This document shows, piece after piece, positions 28,151 to 37,800 of a stretch of 64,000 bases of DNA. Under the pieces are notes generated by a model. It ran no database searches. It saw nothing but the letters and a program-made list of their open reading frames with translations, and had not been told where the DNA came from. The stretch is from Xanthomonas arboricola pv. populi (lineage in GTDB: Bacteria; Pseudomonadota; Gammaproteobacteria; Xanthomonadales; Xanthomonadaceae): positions 248,001-312,000 of the forward strand of contig NZ_MDEB01000001.1 of NCBI RefSeq assembly GCF_002939945.1, in the 5' to 3' direction. Numbering within the stretch: the first letter of the stretch is position 1; each line of letters starts with the position of its first letter. The position numbers and the translations under genes are program-made.

Positions 28151-29380
28151 ATGCCCCCACTGACCGATCTCGCAATACGACGCGCCAAACCTGCCGCGAA
28201 GACCCAACGCCTGTATGACAGCGACGGCTTGTACCTGGAGCTGTCGCCGAAGGGCGGGCGCTGGTTTCGCCTGAAGTATCGATTCGGCGGCAAGGAAAAG
28301 CGGCTGGCCCTCGGCGTCTACCCAGAAGTGCCGCTGGCACTGGCCAGGCAGCGGCGGGACGAAGCACGCCAGTTGGTGGCTCAGGGTATCGATCCGGGCG
28401 AGCACCGGAAAGCAGCAACGGCTGCGCGTGCAATCCTCGACGCCAACACTTTCGAGGTGATCGCCAACGAGTGGCTGGAGAAGCGCAACTGGGTGGATGG
28501 GTACCGCGTGAAAGTCGTCGGGTGGTTCACGAACGACGTGTTCCCCTACATCGGCGCGCGGCCGGCAGCGGAACTGGAAGCGCCTGAATTCCTGGCGGTG
28601 GCCAGACGCATCGAGAAGCGCGGCGCCTTCGAGTCGGCGCATCGGATCATGCAGAACTGCGGCCAGGTCATGCGATACGCCATCGCCACCGGGCGTGCCA
28701 GCCGCAACCCAGTGGCGGATCTGCGCGGCGCGCTGAAGCCAACGCCCGAACGCCACCTGCCGGCAGTGACGGATCCGGACGAGCTGGGGCCGCTCCTGCG
28801 CGCCATGGACGGCTACAAGGGCAGCCATGTCACGCGCTGCGCTCTCGTGCTGGCGCCGCTCCTCTTCGTACGTCCTGGCGAGCTACGGCAGGCCGAGTGG
28901 TCGGAGTTCGATATCGAGGCCGCTCGGTGGAACATCCCCGCCGAGAAGATGAAGATGCGCCAGCCGCACGTTGTCCCGCTCTCGCGCCAGGCGCTGACTG
29001 TCCTGGCGGACTTGCAGCGGCTCACCGGCGCCGGCCGCTACCTCTTCCCCAGCACCAGGACGAAGCTGAGGCCGATGTCAGACAACGCGGTGAACGCAGC
29101 TCTGCGCCGCATGGGCTACGAGGTAGGCACGGTGACCGGCCACGGCTTCCGCGCCACAGCCCGCACGATCCTCGACGAGATCCTTGGCTTCCGGCCGGAC
29201 ATCATTGAGCACCAGCTGGCGCATGCAGTGAAGGATCCCAACGGCCGAGCTTACAACCGCACGACACACCTCGCGGAGCGCGTGCGCATGATGCAGCGCT
29301 GGGCCGACTACCTTGACGAATTACGCATGAACCCCGTCGGTAGCGCCAGTTTTCATGCGGGGCGGGATCTCAGCCGATGA
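28151..29380 (+). CDS. Prophage tyrosine integrase
   Basis: A 409-residue site-specific recombinase of the P4-like group. The N-terminal arm-binding (DUF4102) domain has LTDLAIRRAKPAAKTQRLYDSDGLYLE, then a core-binding domain at about 95-195. The catalytic residues are R241 (LFVRPGEL), H331 and R334 (GHGFRATAR) and Y368 (RAYNRTTH). The start is MPPLTDLAIRRAK at 28151; ten more residues are possible from 28121. It lies next to the tmRNA 3' end and defines the left end of the element. Confidence 0.95.
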   Translation: MPPLTDLAIRRAKPAAKTQRLYDSDGLYLELSPKGGRWFRLKYRFGGKEKRLALGVYPEVPLALARQRRDEARQLVAQGIDPGEHRKAATAARAILDANTFEVIANEWLEKRNWVDGYRVKVVGWFTNDVFPYIGARPAAELEAPEFLAVARRIEKRGAFESAHRIMQNCGQVMRYAIATGRASRNPVADLRGALKPTPERHLPAVTDPDELGPLLRAMDGYKGSHVTRCALVLAPLLFVRPGELRQAEWSEFDIEAARWNIPAEKMKMRQPHVVPLSRQALTVLADLQRLTGAGRYLFPSTRTKLRPMSDNAVNAALRRMGYEVGTVTGHGFRATARTILDEILGFRPDIIEHQLAHAVKDPNGRAYNRTTHLAERVRMMQRWADYLDELRMNPVGSASFHAGRDLSR

Positions 29381-29446
29381 AACGTGCATTGCATCTTTGG
29401 TGGCCTTTCGCTGCCACCTCACGCACCACTTGCCCTCGCCCATCTT

Positions 29447-30517
29447 TCAATGAACGACGCTTGCAGCCTCTGTATCCCATTTAAAATTTTTAAGCCTTTC
29501 CCAAGCACGCTCAATATGCTCGGTCTTCATGAGGCGAGCTTTTCTAGTGTTCCAAGACCAAACCTCTTTAACAGCCACCTCAACCGACTCAGCAGCAAGA
29601 GGTGATTGCATCATGACCCAATGCACAGAGCCCAGTAACTCAAGACCAAAAGGATCTTCATAGCCCTCTATCAATGCAGCCACTCTTTCCATTCTTTCCT
29701 CGGTAGCCAACCTCCCAGCAAGAAAACTGGAGGCTTCTTCCGCGGAACCGGGAATCAATTCTATTTGCTTTAGCGGCGTTTCGTCGCCATCCCCAAATCC
29801 TTGAAGATAGTGCCCCTCAAGCTTGTTGAGGACAAAGCGTAGATTATTAGAATAAGGGCCGTACGTTCCTTTTGTATATTTAAGTCTCAATGGCTCACCA
29901 GCCTGCTCTAGAAAGTACATCAATTTATGCACTTCTAACAAACGCACCATCGGGTCTAGCAAAGCTGATCTATATTTGTCGACAAGAGCTACTACCGCAG
30001 CACCACCCGGCGTAAGCGGCTTCTTGATAGTACGGTTCGGCATGTCTTCTGCAGGGGGAGCCCCATCTGGAGAAAAGAGCTCAACCCGAACGTTTTCAAG
30101 ATGCCCCAGGGCGCGCTCTATCAAGGGACGAACATCGCTCCATGCCAGTCCGCCGTATCCACACCCAAGAGGGGGAACGGCGATCGACTTCAACTCGTAG
30201 CGCTTAATTACGTCCACCAAATCTACGAGGCCATCCTCGATATCCTCGATTTTGCTCTTCGATTTCCAGTGTTTTTTCGTTGGGAAATTGATGACAAATC
30301 GCGGCCCGCCGCCCAACTGGCCAAGTTCGACAACTTGCATTTTACCGAGCTGCATTTGACCCAGGTCGCAAGCTGCCCTGTAATGATCATACATTTTTGG
30401 ATACGCGCGCTTGAATTGAAGAGCAATGCCCTTGCCCATCACCCCTTCCGTGTTGACGGTGTTGACAAGCGCATCAACGTTTGCCTTTAGGAGGTTGCCT
30501 GTCGCGATTGTAATCAT
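29447..30517 (-). CDS. darG: DarG-like antitoxin (macro-domain ADP-ribosylglycohydrolase)
   Basis: 356 residues from ATG 30517. The N-terminal macro domain (about 1-150) has ITIATGNLLKANVDALVNTVNTEGVMGKGIALQFK and PPLGCGYGGLAW, the ADP-ribose-binding loops. The C-terminal domain has KLMYFLEQAGEPLRLKYTKG and GPYSNNL, found behind macro domains in DarG proteins. DarG removes ADP-ribose from DNA thymidines modified by DarT. The start overlaps the darT stop (TAATG). Base composition is clearly lower in GC than the flanking phage genes, which suggests separate acquisition. Confidence 0.9.
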   Translation of the reverse strand: MITIATGNLLKANVDALVNTVNTEGVMGKGIALQFKRAYPKMYDHYRAACDLGQMQLGKMQVVELGQLGGGPRFVINFPTKKHWKSKSKIEDIEDGLVDLVDVIKRYELKSIAVPPLGCGYGGLAWSDVRPLIERALGHLENVRVELFSPDGAPPAEDMPNRTIKKPLTPGGAAVVALVDKYRSALLDPMVRLLEVHKLMYFLEQAGEPLRLKYTKGTYGPYSNNLRFVLNKLEGHYLQGFGDGDETPLKQIELIPGSAEEASSFLAGRLATEERMERVAALIEGYEDPFGLELLGSVHWVMMQSPLAAESVEVAVKEVWSWNTRKARLMKTEHIERAWERLKNFKWDTEAASVVH

Positions 30518-31161
30518 TAGTAATACCAACTCGGAATAACTTTAACTTCAGGCCGATGAGAATGCGGACCAACATCAATGATTTCTCTAACTCTGGATGC
30601 TATCGATTTACTTCGACAACCTATACCTACAAACGCTTCCCACGGCACCAGATCTCTAACTAAAAATTCAGCAGCCTTTTGGTGTTGCTGCCCACTCCAG
30701 GAGGTCGCCTTTATCGCCGCCCAATTTAGCTGCTTAAAGCCAGCTTTGCTATTGTAAAACAATGCATGAGCAGCTGAAGCATTCCCATCGCTAATAGCCC
30801 ATTCCCGTCCAAGCTTCATGAGAGCAGAAGTTCTAGTTGCGAGATGCAAAATAGTCTCTTGACAACCCTCTGGACGCCCTGTGTTTCCTTTGTTTATGGT
30901 GTACAGCATCACTGACCTCGGGCAGTAGTAGAACGGCACGAACTCTCCTACAAATGCCTGCCCTTGAGCACAGCTCACTCTACATACCTCAAGCCGCCGT
31001 TGCTTGATGTGCGAGTATCCAACCACAGTAGGCTCATGACCATTGCGAGCCAGATATCCATCAGAGTACAGCGCGCCGGTCTGAATGATGGCGGGCAGGT
31101 TCTCGATATCCGTAATGTGATAAGCAGCCGGATCATCAGGGGTGAGACTGTCGTTTGCCAT
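30517..31161 (-). CDS. darT: DarT-like toxin (DNA thymidine ADP-ribosyltransferase)
   Basis: A 214-residue DUF4433/DarT family protein. It has YHITDIENLPAIIQTGALYS (H15), VPFYYCPRSVMLYTINKGN near 75-93 and the catalytic Glu in KAAEFLVRDLVPWEAF (E165), matching the DarT NAD-binding and catalytic pattern. DarT transfers ADP-ribose to thymidine in single-stranded DNA and blocks replication. It is first in the darT-darG operon, translationally coupled by TAATG. Toxin-antitoxin pairs of this type are known to restrict phage DNA synthesis; here the carrier is itself a prophage. Confidence 0.9.
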   Translation of the reverse strand: MANDSLTPDDPAAYHITDIENLPAIIQTGALYSDGYLARNGHEPTVVGYSHIKQRRLEVCRVSCAQGQAFVGEFVPFYYCPRSVMLYTINKGNTGRPEGCQETILHLATRTSALMKLGREWAISDGNASAAHALFYNSKAGFKQLNWAAIKATSWSGQQHQKAAEFLVRDLVPWEAFVGIGCRSKSIASRVREIIDVGPHSHRPEVKVIPSWYY

Positions 31162-31195
31162 AAGTACCTTCGAGACCGTCTGCTATGTATAGTCG

Positions 31196-31223
31196 ATTAC
31201 ACAGACAACGCAAGCTCGACCTG
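31196..31223 (-). promoter_or_regulatory. Weak candidate darT promoter
   Basis: On the minus strand, TTGCGT (31223-31218) and TATACA (31201-31196) are 16 bp apart and end 35 bp before the darT start. This is the only AT-rich hexamer pair I see in the 186-bp gap 31162-31347. Confidence 0.25.
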
Positions 31224-31347
31224 TGCCCCTCGCTCGTGTCACTTGACCAAGGAAGGGGTCCAAACTCACAGAGGTCAGCATCCGCACGTTGGTTAGATCG
31301 TATCGTGACGGCTGCCAGCTGCCTGTTGGGCGCTCTGGGAGGGCGAG

Positions 31348-31680
31348 CTACTCCGACGAGCTGAACGCAAACTCAGCTGCAACCTCGAAAGCCTGAGCGA
31401 TCGGCAGCGTTACCGCCGGCGGTATCACCGGGCTTCCCGCGACCTTCAGCGACACGTCGGCCTCACTCGCCCCATTGCGCCGAATCCTTGCCAGGACTTC
31501 TGAGTCCCCTGGACCGACACGCAGCACGTGCCATTCTTCCCGTTCGAATTTCTCGCCGATGACAGGGTTGTTCCAGTTCATACCGCGAGGGAGAACCGGT
31601 AGCGTCACACCTTCGGGAGCAATGACGCTGGGCTCCTTAGATCGCTGAAGCGCGGCGCGGTGCGCAGATCGGGATGGCAT
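31348..31680 (-). CDS. Hypothetical prophage protein
   Basis: 110 residues, unrecognised. The N-terminus is basic (MPSRSAHRAALQRSKEP), followed by LPRGMNWNNPVIGEKFEREEWHVLRVGPGDSE and a hydrophobic C-terminal part (VTLPIAQAFEVAAEFAF). There is no signal peptide. It lies 31 bp downstream of the SRAP gene on the same strand and is probably in the same unit. A real gene is supported by position, length and codon composition only. Confidence 0.5.
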   Translation of the reverse strand: MPSRSAHRAALQRSKEPSVIAPEGVTLPVLPRGMNWNNPVIGEKFEREEWHVLRVGPGDSEVLARIRRNGASEADVSLKVAGSPVIPPAVTLPIAQAFEVAAEFAFSSSE

Positions 31681-31711
31681 GGCTATCTATCCTGGTTGTG
31701 GCTGCTGTGGC

Positions 31712-32638
31712 TCAAGCCGCCAGCCGATGCTCGTAGAACGGGTGCCGCTTGTCGTCGAAGATGGCGTACAGCGCGTCCAGGTTGCTCGGATCCGGATTGA
31801 GCCAGGCGTCGACGTGCTCGGGCTTGATGTTGATGATCGTCCGGTCATGGCCAGCGGCGGCGACCTCCGGCTCCGGCTCATCGGTGATCGCGGCGAACGA
31901 CAACAGGTCGGGTTCGACGCCTGCGAGATCGCGCCAGTGCGACCAAAGGCACGCCACCAGCATCGGCTCGCCGGTGCGCGGCACGAACTCGATGCGCTGG
32001 TTCTGCCCGTCTGGGCCTTCGACGTTCTCGTAGAACCGGTCGGCCACCATCAGCCCGTGGGTGTAGCCGAACTGTCGGCGCCAGAACCCTTCCAGGTTGT
32101 CGCGACGGGCGTTGTAGGTACCGGGAAATTTCCGGTCGTACATTGCCGGCGTGCCGGCCGGGCGGCACTGGTAGCGCATCGGCTTGACGACACGCTGGCC
32201 GTTCTCGACGACCAGCACCGGGCAGTAGACGCCGGGGAATATCCGGCTGTCGTCCTGGCCGCGCGTACCCTTGAGCGTGTCGAGGCGCCGCTGCGCCTGC
32301 AGGATCTTGTTCGTGCCGATGCGCACGTCCTCGCGCGCCTTCTTCGTTTCCCTGACCTGCAGTGCCCGCTCGGCATCGCCGACACGGCGCTTCTGGTCGA
32401 AGATCTCACGGGTGAGCGTGTCAGCCTCGGCGGCGTCCGCCGCGCGCAGGTTCTCCTGCAGGTCGGGCGGGCCAATCTCCAGCAGCTCGCGTACCATCGC
32501 GCGTGGCGCCTTGACCCGTCGCGCCTGGGCACCCTCGCCCCACCAGAAGGTTTTCACATAGGTGTCGATGTCCATCACGGCGCCGAACGCCCGCTGGAAC
32601 TCTTTGAACTCGGCTCGGATCAGCGCGGAGTAACACAT
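31712..32638 (-). CDS. SRAP-domain protein (YedK/HMCES-like abasic-site shield), with long insertion
   Basis: 308 residues, against about 220 for YedK. It begins MCYSAL, so Cys2 becomes the N-terminal catalytic residue after Met removal, as in SRAP proteins that crosslink abasic sites in single-stranded DNA. The conserved Asn (YNARRDNLEGF), Glu (DRFYENVEG) and His (AAAGHDRTIINIKPEHVDAWL) are present. Residues about 60-130 are a charged, probably coiled-coil insertion absent from YedK. It probably protects phage or host single-stranded DNA from abasic damage. It forms a unit with the small gene at 32648. Confidence 0.82.
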   Translation of the reverse strand: MCYSALIRAEFKEFQRAFGAVMDIDTYVKTFWWGEGAQARRVKAPRAMVRELLEIGPPDLQENLRAADAAEADTLTREIFDQKRRVGDAERALQVRETKKAREDVRIGTNKILQAQRRLDTLKGTRGQDDSRIFPGVYCPVLVVENGQRVVKPMRYQCRPAGTPAMYDRKFPGTYNARRDNLEGFWRRQFGYTHGLMVADRFYENVEGPDGQNQRIEFVPRTGEPMLVACLWSHWRDLAGVEPDLLSFAAITDEPEPEVAAAGHDRTIINIKPEHVDAWLNPDPSNLDALYAIFDDKRHPFYEHRLAA

Positions 32639-32647
32639 GGCCGCCTC

Positions 32648-32872
32648 TCAACAGTCGCGGTCGGTATCTTGGAGGCCATACCAAGCCAAGATCTCATCGA
32701 GCCGCCGGGAGACGAATTGGGCATCCTCGCCCGTGATGGCGCCGTCCTCAATGACGTCCGCCATGCCGGCGAAGGCCTGCCAGAAGTGGCAACGGTCGGG
32801 GCTGCTTTTCAACAGCGCCGGCACCGCGGCATCGAGATTTTCCAGATGGGTTCGGAGTTGGGCTCTGTCCAT
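32648..32872 (-). CDS. Small hypothetical prophage protein
   Basis: 74 residues, acidic and mostly helical (MDRAQLRTHLENLDAAVPALL, DVIEDGAITGEDAQFVSRRL, EILAWYGLQ). The function is not recognised. It lies 9 bp upstream of the SRAP gene on the same strand and likely shares its mRNA. It is divergent from the plus-strand gene at 32934. Confidence 0.55.
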   Translation of the reverse strand: MDRAQLRTHLENLDAAVPALLKSSPDRCHFWQAFAGMADVIEDGAITGEDAQFVSRRLDEILAWYGLQDTDRDC

Positions 32873-32933
32873 GCCCGCAGTATCTGCACGGCCGTCTCAG
32901 GGTGTGAGACAGGGGGACGTAGAATCTGCCGAC

Positions 32934-33137
32934 ATGGACACCCCGCCCCCCAGCCTATTCGAACAACTGCGGCAGCGGCTGGCGTGCGCGCCAGAGCCAC
33001 TGGAAGTGCTCAATCAGTTCGAAGCAGAGCTGCTGTATGCATTCCCTGCCGAGGCGACGGTGATTGTCGAGCTGGTCGCGTCCTGGGGGCATCGTCTGGG
33101 CGTGCTCACACACGACGACCTTCAGGGCTACGTCTAG
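32934..33137 (+). CDS. Small hypothetical prophage protein
   Basis: 67 residues starting at ATG 32934 behind an AG-rich stretch (GGGGGACGTAGAATC). The sequence is helical and acidic: MDTPPPSLFEQLRQRLACAP, then LNQFEAELLYAFPAEATVIVELV. The longer upstream frame overlaps the opposite-strand gene and is not used. It is divergent from the 32648 gene, with a 61-bp gap holding both starts. Function unknown. Confidence 0.5.
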   Translation: MDTPPPSLFEQLRQRLACAPEPLEVLNQFEAELLYAFPAEATVIVELVASWGHRLGVLTHDDLQGYV

Positions 33138-33402
33138 GGGGCCGGCTTGGCGCTGCTCAGGCGCCTCGCGGGTTGAGCGGCCATCTTGGCACCGCGACCG
33201 GCAGATGTAGATTGGCAGCGATATGGGATTTCACATATCGGCCAGTTCCGCACGATGGCGTCGGATTTTTCCGAGCGGATGACGCGTGCAGGCATAGCTC
33301 AAATGAACGTTTTTTTGCATGTGCGGGCCATGCATCTTGGCCTTGCGCCGAGATGACCTCGCGCCGCCGGCGCTGACCGGCGCAGCACATTCGGAGAACG
33401 TA

Positions 33403-33846
33403 ATGCACGCACTGCTGATCACCGCCGCCGCGGCGCTTATTGGCGTCGCCATCCCCGCCGCTGCCGGCGAATCAAGTCAGTTCGGCCGCACCGTCCAGCT
33501 GTACCAGGAAACGTCTAACGCCGGCGAATCGCTGGACTCCTTCGTCTCCCGCATCGCGCCGCGCGCCCGCGCCGCATCGGTGACTTCCCAAACCATCGTG
33601 TGTGGCCAGATCCAGGGCGCCGGCCCCTACACCCTGGCGCTCAAAACCGACGGGCGAAAGGAGTGGTGCGAGGTGCCGAAGACCGCCGCGCCCTATGTGC
33701 TGGTCAACGGCATCGCGAAGGACGCGCGCGAGGACCACATTCCGGCCATCTATTACCGCCGGCCCGGCTACCTGATAAGCCCCTGGAGCATCAAGTTGCA
33801 AGACCGCAACGGCGTGCGGCGCGTAGCCGGCGCGCCGGCTCAGTAA
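33403..33846 (+). CDS. Secreted hypothetical protein (prophage accessory gene)
   Basis: 147 residues with a clear Sec signal peptide (MHALLITAAAALIGVAIPAAAG, cleavage near AAA-GES). The mature part has two cysteines (IVCGQI, EWCEVP) that could form a disulfide, and YYRRPGYLISPWSIKLQDRNG near the end. It is plus-strand, opposite to the tail genes, with its last 7 bp overlapping the end of the convergent gene at 33840. Position and export signal fit a lysogenic-conversion accessory gene; function unknown. The 265-bp gap upstream holds nothing else I can support. Confidence 0.65.
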   Translation: MHALLITAAAALIGVAIPAAAGESSQFGRTVQLYQETSNAGESLDSFVSRIAPRARAASVTSQTIVCGQIQGAGPYTLALKTDGRKEWCEVPKTAAPYVLVNGIAKDAREDHIPAIYYRRPGYLISPWSIKLQDRNGVRRVAGAPAQ

Positions 33847-34586
33847 TTGCGGACGTTGAGCAGCAGGCAATCGACCTGCATGGTTCCGTATGTGCCTGAG
33901 GGCGCCGGCGGTTGTGTTCCCGTGCCCTGCTCGTGCACGTAGAAGGTGTTGATGCCCAGAGCAGAGGCAACCCCTGGCCGATAGCGGACACCCGCGACGT
34001 AACCGAGCCTGTCCATCACCCAGCCACCGCCAGGGCCGCCGCCACCGCCACCGCCACCAATCATCCCGCTCACGATCGTGAACGATGCACCGGTGTGGCC
34101 AAGTGCGATTGCGACCCCGTCGGCCTGCGTCGGGAAGTCGGCCTGACTGGTGCCGGCGGTGGTGCGCATCCGCCCGATCACCCGCATGTACTTGTAGCGG
34201 CTGTCGAACGCCACCTTTCCATTTGCTGCGTTGCGGAAGCGCACGCCTTTGCTCATGACGAAGGCCATCTGCGCCACGTCCGTTGTGTCGAACACGTAGT
34301 AGTCGATTGGGACGTTGGCAGATTCGCAAACCAGGTCGAAGGTGAAGGTGCTGCCACTCTGCGCGCGACGACGCAGGCCAACGAAAGACGAGCAGGTCAC
34401 CGCGATCAGCGGCGTATTGCCGCCGCCTACGGTAACCGTGGCGAAGCCAATCCCGCTGTTTGGGTTGGCCGAATTGAGGCCCGCCGTGGTGACAGTGCCC
34501 TTCTGCTTGAGCGCTAGATTCTCGTAGCGCTCGTCAATTTGAATAATGCCCCCAGTCTCGGTCCGGGCTCTTACACCAAGCACCAT
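33840..34586 (-). CDS. Phage tail-tip or fibre protein, glycine-rich
   Basis: 248 residues. The N-terminal start MVLGVRARTETGGIIQIDERYENLAL and the distal region after [20 protein letters not shown] (poly-Gly about 176-187) suggest a tail-tip decoration. It is the last gene of the minus-strand tail operon, one base from the gene at 34586. Late phage genes downstream of J commonly encode fibre parts. No receptor-binding fold could be assigned by eye. Confidence 0.6.
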   Translation of the reverse strand: MVLGVRARTETGGIIQIDERYENLALKQKGTVTTAGLNSANPNSGIGFATVTVGGGNTPLIAVTCSSFVGLRRRAQSGSTFTFDLVCESANVPIDYYVFDTTDVAQMAFVMSKGVRFRNAANGKVAFDSRYKYMRVIGRMRTTAGTSQADFPTQADGVAIALGHTGASFTIVSGMIGGGGGGGGPGGGWVMDRLGYVAGVRYRPGVASALGINTFYVHEQGTGTQPPAPSGTYGTMQVDCLLLNVRNY

Positions 34587-34885
34587 CAGTACCTCCCGTA
34601 GGTGAGCAAACCACCAACCTGCGTGCCCATGTTGCTGCCGCCACCGTATCTCCAGCTGATCGTGCCAGCCTGCTCGTCGACGGTGAAAAGCGGCGACTGA
34701 GCCAGGTCGGCGCTGCTGCTGGCTGAAAACCAGTAGTAGATCTCGTTGGTGCCCAAGGTCGGCACGGACACAGAGCCGCTTGAACCTGCGGCAATGGCGA
34801 CAGCACCAAACTTGCTTGGCATACGAGTTGAGATGTCTACTAAAAGAGTTCCCGCCAAGTCGCGTTGACGAATTCCGAAGGCCAT
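34586..34885 (-). CDS. Phage tail-associated hypothetical protein
   Basis: 99 residues starting MAFGIRQRDLAGTLLVDIS at 34885, one base after the J-protein stop codon. It is rich in Gly, Ser and small residues with a beta pattern (GSVSVPTLGTNEIYYWFSA). The short motif RYGGGSNMGTQVGGLLTYGRY ends the protein. It is translationally linked to the upstream J gene and downstream fibre gene. Probably a tip or fibre-attachment component; inference from position. Confidence 0.55.
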   Translation of the reverse strand: MAFGIRQRDLAGTLLVDISTRMPSKFGAVAIAAGSSGSVSVPTLGTNEIYYWFSASSSADLAQSPLFTVDEQAGTISWRYGGGSNMGTQVGGLLTYGRY

Positions 34886-34886
34886 C

Positions 34887-37800
34887 TCAGAGCAGCTCCC
34901 CGGCTTCAAACAGTGCAACTGTCCCGGCAGCATTCCAGACGCGAAGTGCATTTTCGTTGAGCGTCAAAAAGCCGCCATTGTTTGCTCCGTTCATTTCCAA
35001 CGTTCCGTTTTTGTCTAGCTTCCATCGCGGCCTTCCGTTGGCACCGACAGCAGTCGACTGGATCGTGTCGCCGATCATTGCGTTGGTGATCCAGGCATTG
35101 CCGATCAGTGCTTGGTTGATGAACGTCTGGCCGCCCTGGATCACAAACGGCGACGTCAGCGAACCGTTGGCTACGTTGATGACTGCCACACGGTCGGCCT
35201 GCAGCAGGATCTGGCTCTGGTAGCTACCATCTGCCTGCTGCTCGACACCCAGACCCATGCCCGCTGCATAGATCTTCCCGTCAGCAGTGACCTGCGCGCG
35301 CAGCGTGTAGAAGCTGGTTAGCTTCCCGTTGATGCTCGCGGTGCTGCTCAGTGCCTGCGAAGCTGAGGACTGCGCGCCGTTCGCTGTGGTTTGAACCGTC
35401 GTGACTTGCTGTGCAATGGCACTGTCCGCTGTCGCTCGTGCCGTTGCTTCCACCTGAACTGCTGCGGTGTTCTCAGCCAGCGTGGCCTGGGTTGTGTCGA
35501 TCCGCTGCGCCAGCGCCAAGTCAGCGTTGGCCAGAACGCTTTGCACCGTGACGGTTCCCGCAAACACGTTGGTGTCGCCGGCACCCCAGTCTGTATCGCC
35601 AGCCCCCTTCACATCCAACTGAGCAAAGATGCCATCGACCCTGGTCCCCTGTGCAGTAACTCGGCCGTCGACCAAGGTGATGTTCTGGGTGTTCTGCCCT
35701 ACTTGCGTGACCAACGCGCCGTAACCCGCCGTTGCCGCGCCTACGTCCTGCCACTTGATCCCCGGTGGCGTTTCGTTGCCAGCCTGGTCGGGTGTCCATG
35801 CATACACGCGCCCGTTGTAGACCACGGTCCGGCCCTTGCCGTAGCTGGCCGCTTGATTCCAAAGCAGAGGCAGCAGCGGCTGCAAACTGTCCACGCTCTG
35901 GATCTTCGTGAGCAGATTCTGCGACAGCTCGGTCTCGCCGATCTTGCCAGCCAAGTACTTCAGGATGGCGGTGGCATCAGTGCTGCTCTCACCCAGCACA
36001 CCATTGGTGGTCGGGTACCACGGGCCGGTGTTGCCGCTTCGATCAACCAAGCGGCCCCAGAAGAAGAAGCGCGTGCCGGCGGCGAGGCCGAGCATGGAGT
36101 GCTTGGCTTGGGGATATGCGAAGTCACCGAGCTTGGTGGCGCCTGAGAGGTTGTTGGCCGTGCTGTACCAGATCTCCGTGCGCTGCGTGTCTGCAGCACC
36201 TTGCGGGAAAGACCACGTGAGATTGATGCCGAAAATGATGCCGGTGGCCGTGAGGCTAGCCAACGAGGGCGGCGGAGTCGTCTTGCCAGTGATTGCAGTC
36301 AGACCGGACAAAGCAGGCATCGATACCGCGTTGAGCGCATTGACCGCACGCACGCGCGCCAGATACTGCCCGGCGTAGATGCCGCGCACATCGAGGTTAG
36401 CGGTGGTCGCGCGGCCCGCCTTGACCCAATCCATGTCATCCCGGCGCCACTCGACGTCGTATGCGATCGCCTTGTCAGCCGGATCCCATGCGATCGTGAG
36501 CACGTGCTGCGCGATGCCCTGCTCGACGAAGCTGTGCGACGACAGCCGCACATTCGTGGGCGGCGGCTGCACGCTCGGCGGGATGATGCTCACCGGCTGC
36601 AGCTCCAGCTTAGTGCCGCTATCGATGAAGGCGAACTTCCCACGTACATGCTTCAGCGCGGTGATCTGGTAGGTGATGCCCTCCCCTTCCGCAACGGAAA
36701 GTACCTTGAAGGTCTCAAGCGCCAGATCCGAGTTCTCCACAAGCCAAACCGACTGCGCGCGCGGAGGTTCGCTGAAAGGCACGCTGACCGTGATCGTGGT
36801 GCCATTAATCGCAGTGATGGTGCGCGATTCGCTGCGGCCTTCGCTGGGATTGAGGACACGCAAGCTATCACCCAGTGCGAGATCTGCCGGTACTGCATCG
36901 ATGACCACCGACTGGCCGGTCGACGACCGAATACGACCGCCGTTGCGACGCCCAGCCCGATCCGGGTTTGCTATTTCGATGATCTGGCCCGGCTGAGCAA
37001 TCGTGCCCTCCAGGCCCACGCCGAAGCTGACTGTCTCGGTCTCCAGGTTGTTCGACAGCAGGATGTGGTTGCCGACGCGCTGCGCTTGGCTTTTCGAGGT
37101 GCATCCGAACGCGGTGACCTCAACTTCCTGGACGCCGTATTTCGCGATGCCCGGCAGGTACTGGACCGGCTCGACCTTCGCTTTGCCGAAATCGGCCGGG
37201 TCGTTCCAGGACACCAGCGCAACCGTATATCGCGTCTTCCGTGCGGAGCCCGAATAGGTGAACTTCCCGTCGATCACGTTGCCCTTGGTGTACGAGTACA
37301 CCGGGTCCATCGGCATGTCGGCCGAGGCAAGAACCTGTCCTTGCGCGTAATAGGTGATGCCACGGAACACCGCCGCCAGATCCTGCAGGACGCGCCACGC
37401 ATCTGCCTTCGTCTGCAGATAGACATTGCACGTGAAGCGCGGCTCCATGCCGCCAAAACCATCACTCACCAGCTCATCGCAGTACTGCGCGATCTGATAA
37501 AGCCGCCAACGATCGACCCAGGCCATCGGGATGGTGTTGCCCATGCCGAAGCGGTCCTGCGTGACGATGTCGAAGAACACCCACGCCGGGTTGTCACTCA
37601 ATGCCGACTTGAAGGTGCCATCCCAAATCCCGCTGTAGCTGCGCGTGTCTGGGTTGTAGTTGCTCGGCACCTGGATGATGCGGCCTTCGTTGTAGCTGGC
37701 CACCGTCGGGATCGCCTGGAACTGACTTGCGTCCAGCTCGATCGCCAGCAGCGCCGTGTTGGGATAGCGCAGCTTCGCGTCGATGATCTCTGTGATTGCC

